Counted from the stretch's first letter, positions 30,506-41,138 are shown. The stretch is 64,000 nt of DNA from Moesziomyces globuligerus (GCA_030849465.1 JARVLF010000012.1:62001-126000); one strand, 5' to 3'. The notes: generated by a model not told the origin, from the sequence alone. A program made the numbers and translations.

Positions 30506-32764
30506 TCAGTCCGAATCCGAGTCCGAGCCGCTCTCGTCCGACGAGCTTTCCGAGTGCACGAGATCGTCGTGTCCACCCGCTCCGCCGCCCGACGCCATGG
30601 CTTCCGGATTGCCAAACTGCTCCAGCTGCTGCTGCAGCCGCGCAATCCGCTCCGCCTCCTCGCCCTCGTCCAGATTCTTCTTCTTGATGCCGCCCGTGCC
30701 CCGCTTGCGTCCGTCGAGCGGCGCAGACTTGCTGTTCTTGTTCACCGCAGGCGCCACCTTCTTCGGCCGCACCACGTACTTGTACAGCTTGTACAGCGTC
30801 TTGGGAGAGAGCTCGTCAATGTCGAGCTCAATCTCCTCCTCGTCGTTCTGGTTCGGCGGCTTGTCCTCATTGATGATCCGGATCGCCCCGTCCAGACGCT
30901 CCTCGGACAGCTCCGTGATCTTGGCCGCCAGCTCCTCCTTCTGCTCGTACGTCACCGTGCGGATGTCTTCGTCGCTGTTCTCGTCCCGTCGACTCGTCGT
31001 CGCCGCCTTCTTGTTGCTCGTCGCCGTCGCCGCAGGCTTCTTCTTGGCCGCACTCTTGGCCTTCTTCGCAGGAACGTACTCGGCAGACGCTCCCGCTCCC
31101 GCGCCAGGACTGCCCGCGCTCTTCGCCTTGCTCTTCTTGCGATTCGCCGCGGCCCCGCCTTCGCTCGCCTTGCGCTTCGTACCCGCACCCTTGCTCTTGC
31201 TCTTCTTGGAACCGCCTGAGCTCGCGTAGCTCTCCTGCAGCGACGCAAGCATCGTCTTGGTGTTGGCGATCAAGCCTGCGTTCTGGTTCTTGGCTCCCTC
31301 GAGCATCGCCAGCGTCGACGACAGCTGCGAGATCTGCTCCTGCAACGTTGCCAAAAAGTCCGGATCGACGTCGTCTTCGTCGTCGTCCGCGTCCTCGTCC
31401 TCGTCCACGTCGCTCTCCTCGTAGTCCGGCAGCGGCGCCGGCGCCGGCTTGCGCGCCATCTTGTCTTCGAACACCGACTTGAGCTGCTCGCCCATGTTGT
31501 ACACGTCCGAGCCTGGAGGATTGAAGGTGAAGCAGTTCTGGAAGAGCAGCTGCATGTCCGCGCTGAACTCGCCAGCGTCGGCATAGGCGCCCGCGCGGAT
31601 GTTCTTCTGGACGTCGCGCAGTGCAATGGGCTTCTTGATCATCTGGAAGTAGGCGGGTGCCCAGTCAAAGTCCATGGTCGGCTTTTCGTAAAACACCCAG
31701 GCCACATTCGAGTAGGTGGGCTTGAGCAGGTCGTCAATCACCCTGGTGCAGAAGCGCAACTCGTCCTGCGCCACCTTTGCGTAGTGCGCCTGCTCTCGAG
31801 CCGAGAGACTGCCCGCCTTTTTGGCCACCTTGCGGCGAGCCGCCTTTCGCATCTCGGATGACGAAGCGCTCTGAGGCTCGCCGGCCCAGGGGAGATCTTT
31901 GGGCGGAGGCGGGTGGATCTCCCTCTTGGGACGGCCGCCGACATCGGACGAGGAGCGACGGATGGTAGGCACTGGGTTTGAGGGACGACGAGCGCGTGCA
32001 GCGCCGGAATCGGAAGACTGGGCCGAGGCGGCGATGGCGGCGGGCACGTCCTTCATGTACTTGTCGAAGGCGGCTTCGAGGACGCGGGCGTTCTGGGTGT
32101 AGGGGCTGTCCGGGCCGTTGAAGGTGGCGCAGTTGAAGAAGACCTGACGCACGTCTGCCTCAAAGTCCTGCATGCGACGATAGACGTCCTTGGCGGGGTC
32201 GAGGCCCCACTGGGGAGCCGACTTTGCCTTGTCTCCGGGCTTGGAGTTGGGTTTGAGGACGAGAGCGGTGAGGGCGAGCTTGATGTCGATGGTGCCAAAG
32301 TCCATGGGTTTGGTGATGATCTGTGGATACTGGGGGATGCCGAGCGCGACGGGGTCGACGGGCTGTAGGAAGGCGATAGCTTCGCGTCGACTCTTGAGCG
32401 ACTTGAGAGTGCTTTGGGCGAATTTGAGCTGTGCGGCGGTCAAGTCGATGGGGCCATCGTAAGGCTTGACATCGGCGTCGTGTGAGTTGGCTGAATGTTG
32501 TTGAGCCGATGATGCTGCATTGCCGTGGAACTGGGACTGCACTTCCGAGACGAGGGCGGCGGGTTGGACGCCGACGCTCGAGAGGGGCTCTGCTGTGGGC
32601 GGGACGATGGGGCCGCCGGCGTGCTCTGACTTGGGTGCGGATGCGTCACGAATGCTGTGCGTGGAGGTGTCGTTGGCCTCTGTCTTACGAGGTAGCTCCG
32701 AGGCGGGAGGGGGATTGGCGGAAGCATGCCCATTGACGGGCTGAGAGTTGTACATATCCGACAT
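30506..32764 (-). CDS. BDF1: BET family double-bromodomain protein (Bdf1-like)
   Basis: 752 aa, single exon; ATG 32764 gives MSDMYNSQ. Bromodomain 1 spans about 110-245 with the acetyl-lysine Asn at about 216 (NCATFNG) and an inserted loop after IDIKL. Bromodomain 2 spans about 335-445 with its Asn at about 415 (NCFTFNPPGS); its WPF shelf reads WVF. A poly-acidic stretch and coiled coil (ISQLSSTLAML) follow, then Lys-rich linkers and the NET domain (about 630-700, EQKEELAAKITELSEERL and ELDIDELSPKTLYKLYKYV), and a Ser/Asp-rich tail. It should read acetylated histone H4 and recruit TFIID/SWR1-type machinery. Confidence 0.94.
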   Translation of the reverse strand: MSDMYNSQPVNGHASANPPPASELPRKTEANDTSTHSIRDASAPKSEHAGGPIVPPTAEPLSSVGVQPAALVSEVQSQFHGNAASSAQQHSANSHDADVKPYDGPIDLTAAQLKFAQSTLKSLKSRREAIAFLQPVDPVALGIPQYPQIITKPMDFGTIDIKLALTALVLKPNSKPGDKAKSAPQWGLDPAKDVYRRMQDFEADVRQVFFNCATFNGPDSPYTQNARVLEAAFDKYMKDVPAAIAASAQSSDSGAARARRPSNPVPTIRRSSSDVGGRPKREIHPPPPKDLPWAGEPQSASSSEMRKAARRKVAKKAGSLSAREQAHYAKVAQDELRFCTRVIDDLLKPTYSNVAWVFYEKPTMDFDWAPAYFQMIKKPIALRDVQKNIRAGAYADAGEFSADMQLLFQNCFTFNPPGSDVYNMGEQLKSVFEDKMARKPAPAPLPDYEESDVDEDEDADDDEDDVDPDFLATLQEQISQLSSTLAMLEGAKNQNAGLIANTKTMLASLQESYASSGGSKKSKSKGAGTKRKASEGGAAANRKKSKAKSAGSPGAGAGASAEYVPAKKAKSAAKKKPAATATSNKKAATTSRRDENSDEDIRTVTYEQKEELAAKITELSEERLDGAIRIINEDKPPNQNDEEEIELDIDELSPKTLYKLYKYVVRPKKVAPAVNKNSKSAPLDGRKRGTGGIKKKNLDEGEEAERIARLQQQLEQFGNPEAMASGGGAGGHDDLVHSESSSDESGSDSDSD

Positions 32765-33953
32765 GGTGAGCTGATGCAAGGCGCGACGGGGCCGCGATGC
32801 CGAGAACGATGAGGTGATGGCGGAGTGTGAGGGAGACGGCGGAGGGGTGACTAGGATGTAGGAGGTGGTGCTGGTGGTGAGCGAGCAGAGTAGGGATGAG
32901 ATGGAGGGGTGGATGGATGCTTGCTGGAAGAAGGCTGCCAGGCGCCGAGCGTGCGTGGATGCGATGCGATGCGATGCGAGAAGGCGAGCGACAAATCCAA
33001 AGGGAAGAGGCAAAGTCGGAAACGCGTCGAGTTGAAATACCTCGCCGACGCCTCTTTGGCCTCGACGCGCCGCCCACACCCTCCCTCACTCCGAGCCACA
33101 CGCGATGCAAACCGACCGCCGATTCAGCAAACGATGGTCTAACAGCTTCGATGCTTTCGATCAAGCTCCGCTCTAACATTAAAAGGAATCGCAGAGCCTG
33201 CAGCTCGGCAATCAGCTCCGAAAAGGACAGCCTAATTGAGCCTCGGCGTGCTGGCAGACTGACAAGGCCTTCTCCGCCGGCATCCCTAAAGTAGAGCAGC
33301 AAGCTGGGCTGCTCACTCCGCCTTGCATTGGGGGGAATCATCGTGCGAGCGTGCGAATCAACCATCACTACGCTTCTGAACCACGACTGCATCGCACCAA
33401 GTTAGCCGCTACGGTGGACGGCACCCGAGAGGGCGCTTTGGCTTCTTCCCTCGCCAGGCAGATGGCGGTGAGTGATTGTTTTTTTTTTTGAATATTTTTT
33501 CTTTTGGCCTGTGATTCGCTGTCCATTCCAAATGACGCGGGCCAGTGTGCGAGTGCAAAGGCACATTCCGCGCTGCTCGTTTTATGCAGAGCACTCTCTC
33601 TGTCTGCCAGCCTCGGCCATTCACGATTCGTTTCGCCTTGCGATCCGCAGTCGGCAGTTTTCAATATTCTTTCCGCAAGCTCTCGCTCTCGTCTACGCTT
33701 CTCCTCACCATCTCAACCTCGTCGTTCTCCTTGGCATCCCTCACCCGCCGTGCTGCGGCTTTCAGCATTCAGGTCTTGGTCGCTGTTGCTCTCAGCACTC
33801 GGACCTGTGTTCGACTGCCATCGGCCACCACCACCAGAACACCACCACCACCGAGCAACCCTCGCTTGGTCGCTCCTACACGCTGAACGACCCTTTCCAT
33901 CCCCCTTCGCACGCCTGCATGAGCACAACAGCGCACACGGCCCCTCTCTTGAC
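32765..33953. promoter_or_regulatory. Divergent intergenic region, BET gene / coiled-coil gene
   Basis: 1.2 kb between start codons. It contains a CGATG run near 32958-32978 (GATGCGATGCGATGCGA) and a T-run at 33478-33490. Pyrimidine-rich DNA precedes the plus-strand ATG. No gene supported. Confidence 0.4.
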
Positions 33954-36179
33954 ATGGGTGTGAGTGCGGTCATCCGTGGAAGCTTCGGCTTCCTCCTCGA
34001 CCGCCATCACGATGTCCACCTCTCCACCAATCACATCAACGTAACCCCCACAAACGCACTCCACTCCCTACTTCGCCGCCAAAGAGAGGCTCCGCTTCCC
34101 ATCACACCCGTTTCCATCCTCAGATCCATGCTACAGCTCGACGACCTCCAGGCCCTCCTCTGGGCTTGGACCATCGTCGGCGTCCTCCTCCTCTTTGCCT
34201 TCTGGACCAACCCCAACGAAGCCTCCTTTCGCCCCTTCCTCACCGACCTCGTCTTTCGCGAGCGTCTCAGACTTCTCAACGAGGACGACGACGCCACGCT
34301 CAACGATCCTGCTTCAGCCCACCCCACAACGCCCCGTCGCCCCGACCAAAAACCTCATTCTTCTCTCGCCACCTCAGCCCCTTGCTCCTCTGCACCTTTC
34401 GCTCTCACCTTCGGTGCAAAGGTCGCCTTGTCTGTGCGCACCCCGCCCTTTCACCGCAAAGATCTTGGACTGCTCTCCATCGTCACCATCTCCCAAAGCA
34501 CGCCCCTCAGCTCCCGCCACGCACATCACAAGCTCGCCCAGTCCACCAACACTCGCCCGTCCATGAAAGCCGATGGCGCCATCGATTGCACCTCTCTCTT
34601 CATCGGTGCTTTTGGCAAGTGGTGGGTCCTCGGCTTTGCCATTCCCGATCTACCCAACACCAGGTCTCAAGCTCTCGATGACAAGGCCGGTCGCGAAGAG
34701 CTCGAGGAGAACATGACCGATGTGCCAGATTGGGGTGTGCTCGAGATGCGTGCCATCGAGCCCCACTCAGATCCCCTACCGACTGCCTCACACCTCGTCA
34801 CCACTTCAGCCGACGACTCGTCCAACCAGCCTCAGCCTCGTAACGCGCACCCCATCCAGCTGCCGGGACCCGTCGCCCATTCACCCCAGATTCCAGCCAA
34901 GGACGCCGCCGATCTCCCCGAAAACGAAGATTGCCTCAGCATCACCGGGCTCGTCACGCGATCGCGATCGGACATCGCCGATCTCCGCGATCAGCTCGCC
35001 CAGGTCAGGAATGCGTCCACTCGCGCCTGCGAGGCGCTCGAGCAGGACTTGGACGAAGTGCGGCTCAAGAAGAAGGAGGAGGAGAGACTTCGATCCGATA
35101 TCAAAACCAGAACAAAAGCGCTCGACGACAGCAAAAGGCAGGTCGAGAGCGCCCGTCGCGAAGCTGAGAGACGCCTCAAGGCCGCCAACGCCGCTCGCGC
35201 CCTCAAGCAGACTAGCATCCAGCAGAGGAAGGAACAGATCGAGTCACTCAAGAAGCGTCGCGCCAACATCATTGCAAGGAAGGCTTCCCATGCGGACAAG
35301 CGCCTCCATCGCTCGGATGAGTTCTCTTCGCTCATCAGCCAAGCCAAGCAGAGGGTAGAAGTGCTTCGCGGAGATATCCAGGCCGTCCGCCAGGAAGTCG
35401 ACGACGCGCAGAACCTCTTGCAGCTTGAGAAGTTCAAGGCTCGTCAGGCGCTGGAAAGCGGCATCTCGCGAGACGGACTGCCCCTCGAAGCACAGGGCCA
35501 CTTCAGGTCACCTGCGATCGACCCGGGTCTCATGGACAGGCAAGATGCCATGTATGCGCACCTAGCATCCACTCCAGATCCACTCGTCGACACCCTCGCC
35601 CGGATGGAAGAGCGATCGCTCGCTGGCAATCGCTTCTCCCCAGGGCTTGTCGACGCTGAGGCCGCCATCTCGATGAACAAGCTGCAGAACGCCCGAGTGG
35701 ATGGCTACGCTGATCTGGGCACCAGCGTCCTGCGCAACGCGTTCCGTCGCGCCAACGCCGCAGCCGTTGCAGACGGACACGACGCCATGCCCTCAGCTGC
35801 GCAAGCGCTCGGAAACCCCTCCTTGCAGAACGTCTCCAACTTCGAAGCCATCAAGCAGGCTTTTCAGCCGACTGTCGCAACCGAGGAGGACGGACGACGC
35901 TCCTGGTCCGCCTTTGATGTGTGGCAGTCCGACCTGCGTAGCGGTGGACGACAAAGGATGCACTGGTCTTCCGGTGGCGGCAATGCGAGCGCCGACTCGT
36001 TGCCTCAGTTCAGCACCAGCAGCAGTTTCCTGCCCCTCGACCGAAGCAACAGTGCCGAGCAGACCGGTGCCTCTTTCGCCAGCCCAGGCGACACGGAACA
36101 GACGCGCAACCTCTCCAAGGTCAAGAGGGCCTTCCGCTGGCCCTTCCGACCCAGTCAGGTGCAGGATGACCTCGTCTAG
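33954..36179 (+). CDS. Membrane-anchored coiled-coil protein of unknown function
   Basis: 741 aa, single exon from the first in-frame ATG. A single hydrophobic segment lies at about residues 65-83 (LLWAWTIVGVLLLFAFW). Residues 100-330 are mixed, with a strand-rich globular part (FALTFGAKVALSV ... LLSIVTISQS, CTSLFIGAFGKWWVLGFAIP). A long coiled coil spans about 340-500 (Arg/Glu/Lys/Ala-rich, broken by KKKEEERLR and KQTSIQQRKEQIESLKKRRA). The C-terminus is Ser/Asn/Gln-rich and ends with a basic patch KVKRAFRWPFRP. I do not recognise the family. It may be a tether or scaffold at an organelle or the cell cortex; that is inference. Confidence 0.75.
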   Translation: MGVSAVIRGSFGFLLDRHHDVHLSTNHINVTPTNALHSLLRRQREAPLPITPVSILRSMLQLDDLQALLWAWTIVGVLLLFAFWTNPNEASFRPFLTDLVFRERLRLLNEDDDATLNDPASAHPTTPRRPDQKPHSSLATSAPCSSAPFALTFGAKVALSVRTPPFHRKDLGLLSIVTISQSTPLSSRHAHHKLAQSTNTRPSMKADGAIDCTSLFIGAFGKWWVLGFAIPDLPNTRSQALDDKAGREELEENMTDVPDWGVLEMRAIEPHSDPLPTASHLVTTSADDSSNQPQPRNAHPIQLPGPVAHSPQIPAKDAADLPENEDCLSITGLVTRSRSDIADLRDQLAQVRNASTRACEALEQDLDEVRLKKKEEERLRSDIKTRTKALDDSKRQVESARREAERRLKAANAARALKQTSIQQRKEQIESLKKRRANIIARKASHADKRLHRSDEFSSLISQAKQRVEVLRGDIQAVRQEVDDAQNLLQLEKFKARQALESGISRDGLPLEAQGHFRSPAIDPGLMDRQDAMYAHLASTPDPLVDTLARMEERSLAGNRFSPGLVDAEAAISMNKLQNARVDGYADLGTSVLRNAFRRANAAAVADGHDAMPSAAQALGNPSLQNVSNFEAIKQAFQPTVATEEDGRRSWSAFDVWQSDLRSGGRQRMHWSSGGGNASADSLPQFSTSSSFLPLDRSNSAEQTGASFASPGDTEQTRNLSKVKRAFRWPFRPSQVQDDLV

Positions 36180-38164
36180 TGGCATCGCGCCCGCACGTTC
36201 TCTGTTGTCACCCTGGCTCGTATTTGTCGGTGAGGAAGCCAATCTGCTTTGTACTTCGCGATCCATTCGGTTGCCTTCGAAATCACATCGGCCATGCGAT
36301 GACGCGCTCTGGAATTCATACAAACTTGGTTTGCATCGGACGAGACTGCAGAATGACGCTTGTGCTTGCATATAAGAGGTTGGGCATCCAGTCTTGACAT
36401 CGGCGAGGCGGCAGCCACCAACTGAGTTAGCGTCGGTCAGCCGCCAACCTGAACGGGTATCTTGACGGGATTCGAAGCACCTCCGTCGGAACTCCCAAAC
36501 ACGGAGCAGAGGTGCCGCTATGGCTAGGTGCTACGGCCGAGGTCCCTCGACATGAGTTCAGATACCATAAGGCACGGCCGACTCAGGGCAACACGTACCA
36601 GCGACGTCTTGCGGAGAGAGTGAGCCGACGTTGTAGATGCAGCTAATGACATTGAGCCATCACGTCGGCAAGAGGCATGCCATTGTGATGCGTCCGTGAG
36701 TGTGCTGCAACATGGCTAGGGTGGCGAAACAGGGCTCTTCGACCCACTTCCTTCTGCTCTCCGCACTTCCTCTTACCCATCTGGCCTCTGAAAGTGTATG
36801 ACAGTGTTCAGCTCCGAGGATTGTTCGCTCATGGTCACGTGCGTGACCCGCCCCCGCAGCTTCGCTGTGTTCAAACCATGTCGCAAGGTCATCTTGCATC
36901 GAAAGGTGATAAAGCAGAAGCTCACCGATGGAGAGCTCTACCCATTGTAAGGTTTGCGGCCAGCCCGCCGGGATTGCCATCTTCAGCCAGTCTGGATGGC
37001 TCTTCGAAGGAGCAATCAACGCTCGCAAAGCCCCACCGCATGTTGCGTCCGGACGCCTTTTTCGTACTAGCTCTGATCGACCCGTTCAGGTTGTTTACAC
37101 CGTGGATCTCCCTAAGGGGCTTCCCGAAGCATGAAGGCACTCACTTTTCCGGTCCGGCATTGGTATGCTGAAGAGCTCCGAGGTGGCGACGAGCAGGCAC
37201 CCGGCAGCCACCCGCCACCACCCAGGGACACTGCTACCGTCACATCCCAGACGGAACAAGATAGAGAGCCTTCTCGGAAGCCATCGGTGCATGCGGATTC
37301 GGGTCGAATCTATGAATCGCTGTCTATCCAGACATGCATATCGCGAAAAATGGAGTGCGACGTGAGCAATGCCACACGCAGCCACCCGGACTAGCTTGAC
37401 ATCAAGCCACGAGAGTGTGCGTGGGTTGCTTGTGAGTGGCTTGGAGAGGAAGCCACTACGGGTGGCGTTATACTACGTTTTTCGCAGTATGACTCTATAC
37501 CTGTTCCTGCGAATCCAGGGCGAATCTTTGCGATCCATGAACCCAGCGCCAATCATGTTGGATCCGTCGAGATCGAGCAGCCGAGAAGCAATGCCGGGCT
37601 TGTGATCGTGTTGGACAACGCCCGCAACGATGACACGCCAACGATGACAAAGACTACAAGAGCTTTGGTCCTTGGAGACGCTGGCCGTTTGGGCTGTGTG
37701 GCGCATAGCGAGCCGCTACCGTCAGCTCGCAAGCTCCACCACGAGCTCGCCCCATTTGCTGCTGCCTTCTTTGTCGATGTTGTTGGTTCCGACGCTCACC
37801 TCGATGCCTCGCGTGACGTCAGTCATAACCTGAAGAACGGCAAGGTGGCGATCCACCAGCATCAGCCATCGCGCGTGAGTGGCTGGCCCGTTGTAGCCTA
37901 CCCAGTTGGCTGATGGGTGGCGGGTGAATTGCCACCTCCCCACTTGTTCTGATATGAATCATGAACAATTGTAAAACATGTGAACCTCGTACCAGCTGTT
38001 CAAAAAGAACAGATGCAATGAGTTTCAATGATTTCGTACATTTATTAATTTTTGATGCACTAAAGACGAAAGCTACTTGAATGAGTCCTAAATGAGTCTA
38101 CGAGTCATCTTGCGAAAAAACGGGTCGTGACTTTTTCCAAGCCACTAGGCAAGCCATCAAGATC

Positions 38165-38340
38165 ATATCGCGAAGAACGTATTGTAACATTTTCCAAGCC
38201 ACCCCCTAAGCCACCACGGGTGGCTTACCCTCCAAGCCACTTGCAAGCCACCCACACACACTCTGGTGGCTTGATATTCCAAGCCACCCCCCAGTAGTGG
38301 CTTAAAGGGTGGCTTGAAGCACGTCACACCCCAGCTCAAA
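38165..38340. mobile_element. Degenerate copy of MITE family 1
   Basis: The left part, ATCGCGAAGAACGTATTGTA at 38166-38185, resembles the terminal repeat of the intact copy at 40792-40932 (ATCGCGAAAAAAGG..TGTGAC). It then has CCAAGCCACC and an inner GGGTGGCTT hairpin, and ends with GGGTGGCTTGAAGCACGTCAC near 38310-38330. A further truncated left end lies at about 38112-38150. Confidence 0.45.
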
Positions 38341-38550
38341 ATCCCTCAAAAAATTGGACCCCGGGCCCTCCACCTGGACGCGCGCGTGGAAGTCATATCA
38401 ACAACACCAAAAAGCGGCAGGGTGGCGATCGAGCAGACCCATCCGCCACCCACACACGATCATATCCTGAAGAACGGCGAGCTAGCGAAAAGCAGCCACC
38501 CCGGGGGGTTGGCTGATGGGTGGCTGCTCTCTGCCACCTCCCCTGCCTTT

Positions 38551-38835
38551 TTCGAGACTGCACGTCTAAATTGTGCGAAATACGTGTCTTGGCTGCCTGA
38601 TTGCGTCGCCACCCCATCTCATGCATTCTGTCCGCACCCCTCCATCTGCACTCCATCCATGCGCAGAAGATGTTGAATAATGATACTTGCAATGCAAAGC
38701 ATCTGTTGTTTCCCGGATCACTCAGAATCATGATTTAGGTGATCAAAACTTGCAAAAAATCCACTCAAACGGCAGCGGACGGGCCCAAATAGCGCTGAGA
38801 TGATGTCAAATAGCTTCGAAATACGTACCCGGTAT
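38551..38835. repeat. Diverged non-coding repeat block, copy A
   Basis: Shares, in order, with copies B and C: a CGTCTAAATTGTGCGAAATACG-type segment, GCCACCCC, CATCC.GCAG with GAATAAT, and TCACT.AGAATCATGA. With copy C it also shares AAATAGCGCTGAGATGATGTCA. Similarity is patchy but collinear. Confidence 0.55.
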
Positions 38836-38892
38836 CGCCGGAGCTTAAGGGTAGCGCTTACGACGCGTCAATTTCTTATTTTTGGAAATTTG

Positions 38893-39031
38893 GAGAGGGG
38901 TGGGGGGGGGGGGTGGCTGCTCGCCATCAGCCACCCGTCAGCCACCCATCAGCCATCGTGTGTGGGTGGCTAATGGGTGGCTGCTGGGTGGCTGGTCATT
39001 CGCCACCTCGCCACTTGTTCGGACATGAGTC
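38893..39031. mobile_element. MITE family 2, copy with poly-G left end
   Basis: A poly-G tract, then GTGGCTGCTCGCCATCAGCC arms and an inner inverted repeat, ending in GCCACCTCGCCACTTGTTC then GGACATGAGTC at 39001-39030. That end is the reverse complement of the left end of the copy at 41730. The matching left terminus is missing here. A near-identical copy lies at 41036-41138, and both copies are preceded by a similar GCGTCAATT..GAAATTTGG sequence. Confidence 0.5.
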
Positions 39032-39614
39032 GCTTAGTCCGTTCGCTGAGCAGTACCTGTGCCGCCCGGTATGACGAGTTGGCCTTGGGGTTGGCTTCGA
39101 GGGGTGTCTTTGAAGCGAATCCACCCTGGATGGCTTTGGGGGATGCACCCTAGGTGGCTCACGGTTGACTTAGACGCGTAGCCACCCCATCCGCTGGGCT
39201 CGGGGTGAATAAGGGGTGGCTTGGCTCACAACGAGTCATAGATTCCTGACGTTGCATTTTCTTTATAAGAAGCTCATTCATGTTCACATCGTAAAAGGAG
39301 TTGATTGTCGTGAAGCAAGCCGCTTATGACCAGGAAAGCCACCCGGTATGGCTTCCCTCCATGCCAGGCGCAAGCCACCCCACGTACACTCTTGTGGCCT
39401 GGGGGGCAGCTTGACAAGCATACAATGGTGGACCAAGCCGGTACGGGTGGCTTGCGAGTGATGCATGATGAGTGGCTTGCGACGCGACAATCTGCTTTTC
39501 AATGTCTGTTCGCCAAATGACTCATATTCTTAAAACCGGCGAGGTGACAATAAGCAGCCATCCGGGTGGGAGGGGGGGTGGGGGCCTGCTGGGTGCTTCT
39601 CGTCACCGCCTCCT

Positions 39615-39830
39615 CTTGCAATCTTCAACCGTGCGCGTCTGAATTGTGCAAGATACGCGTCTTTTGGTTGCCTGATCGCCTTGCCACCCCCTCCATCCGC
39701 AGCGCATAGTGAACAAGCATAATGCATGGAAAGCTTTCCATGCGTTGTTCAGAGAATCACTGAGAATCTTCATTTACATAATCATACTTTGCTGCTCAAA
39801 GCGATGAGATTTGGCGCACATAGCAGGCTG
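39615..39830. repeat. Diverged non-coding repeat block, copy B
   Basis: Collinear with copies A and C: CGTCTGAATTGTGCAAGATA, then GCCACCCCCTCCATCCGCAG, then AGAGAATCACTGAGAATC and ATAATCATACTTTGCTG. Most of the segment between the last two is diverged. Confidence 0.55.
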
Positions 39831-40329
39831 CGCTTAACATGAGTAGGATAGCTCCGGATATTTGGTATTGCAGGAGCCATCGCACACTCATCATTTCGGC
39901 CATGAGCTTCGATTGGCGTCCCTAGCGGATTTCCCTGATTATGAAAAATATTTCCTCACAGCATGAAGTGTCAAGTGGGCATGAGTCCTACAGGCTTCGG
40001 GCAATTTGTGACTTGGCTTGAGAGATGCCTTGCGATGTGCCATGAACTTCGCAATGGTGAATTTCCGAGGCCTACAATCTCAAAAAAAAAAAAAAAAAAG
40101 ACCGCGGCAAGCCAACGCTCGGGCAGACGTAATTATAACTCTATCTAGGATCTGTGCGACGTTGGAAGTGGCTATGCAGTTCGTGACTGAAACAAGAAAC
40201 TTGGTGAACTCTCATTTCGCGAAAAATAAAATGGAAATATGCTCCTGCAGCTACTCGACACACTAATGATCACCGCAAGACATGCATCTGCAAATCTCGA
40301 CTCTGCGCGCATCCAAGATCTGACAAATT

Positions 40330-40790
40330 CGGCGCTGGACGTCCAAATTATGCAAAATACGCGTGTTTTGGCTGTCTCGTCGCGCAGTCACCCCCTCCAT
40401 CCGCAGCAGATGATGAATAATTATGAATCAGGCAAAGCTTTGCATGCATTCTGAAGAGAATCACTGGGAATCATGAATAAGCAGATCATACTTTTGTTGA
40501 GAGTTGACGAGAGAAATGTTAGTTTTTCACTGCACGGTCACAAGACCAATTAGTTTCCCCGAGGTGTCCCGTGCCTCATGCACCACATGACCCGACTTCG
40601 CACGTCCCCACTCTCACACACACATTCGAAGTCGCTCATGTATATAATTCTCTTTCGTTCACCGTCCCCAGAACGAAATACTAGTGCACTTTCTCTTCTA
40701 AACAACTTTGCCAACACCCGGCTCAAAGCGCTGGTAAACGGCGCAAATAGCGCTGAGATGATGTCACATAGCTTCGAATTGCATCCCTCA
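40330..40790. repeat. Diverged non-coding repeat block, copy C
   Basis: Collinear with A and B: CGTCCAAATTATGCAAAATA, CACCCCCTCCATCCGCAG, GATGAATAATTATGAATC, AGAGAATCACTGGGAATCAT and ATCATACTTTTGTTGAGAG. Then, after an unrelated stretch (about 40520-40735), AAATAGCGCTGAGATGATGT as in copy A. It ends directly against the intact family 1 MITE. Confidence 0.55.
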
Positions 40791-40791
40791 A

Positions 40792-40932
40792 ATCGCGAAA
40801 AAAGGGGTGTGACATGAGCCAAGCCACCCGCAAGCCACTACGGGTGGCTTAGTGGTGGCTTCCAAATAAAGCCACTAGGGGGTAGTGGCTTAGGGGGTGG
40901 CTTGGAAAACGTCACAATCCTTTTTTCGCGAT
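40792..40932. mobile_element. Intact MITE-like element, family 1 (22-bp terminal inverted repeats)
   Basis: 141 bp. The left end ATCGCGAAAAAAGGGGTGTGAC (40792-40813) and the reverse complement of the right end (40911-40932) match at 20 of 22 positions. Inside are nested inverted CAAGCCACCC/GGGTGGCTT arms, so the whole element can fold into a long hairpin. There is no coding capacity, as expected for a miniature inverted-repeat element. No flanking target-site duplication is obvious. Confidence 0.7.
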
Positions 40933-40937
40933 ATGCA

Positions 40938-41010
40938 TGGCCCAGGTGCGCGTGTGAAGGTGGAGGTGAGGTGACCTCTGCGGGCCTCAGGTTCGAATCC
41001 GGGAGGCGCG
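40938..41010 (+). pseudogene. tRNA-derived relic with Pol III A- and B-box
   Basis: It has a perfect B-box GGTTCGAATCC (40990-41000) and an A-box-like TGGCCCAGGTGCG (40938-40950) 40 bp upstream, the spacing and A-box style (TGGCC.AG) of serine/leucine tRNAs. The 3' acceptor half (AGGCGCG, 41004-41010) has no partner upstream, so it is not a working tRNA. It could be a tRNA pseudogene or the head of a SINE. Confidence 0.5.
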
Positions 41011-41035
41011 TCAATTAGATTTATTTTCGAAATTT

Positions 41036-41138
41036 GGAAGGGGGGGGGGGGTGGCTGCTCGCCATCAGCCACCGATCAGCCATCGCGCGTGGGTGGCTGA
41101 TGGGTGGCTGGTCAATCGCCACCTCGCCACTTGTTATG
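41036..41138. mobile_element. MITE family 2, second poly-G copy
   Basis: Poly-G followed by GTGGCTGCTCGCCATCAGCC and inner inverted arms, ending CGCCACCTCGCCACTTGTTA. Closely similar to 38893-39031, including the upstream flank, so the two may be duplicates of a larger unit. Confidence 0.5.

Noticed and set aside
36660..37171. Small genes in the first kilobase of the repeat island
   Set aside because: Overlapping frames on both strands of similar length, with no domain and no good start context.
40938..41010. Functional serine/leucine tRNA gene
   Set aside because: The T-arm and promoter boxes are good but the 5' acceptor strand does not pair with the 3' side, and the anticodon arm is unclear.
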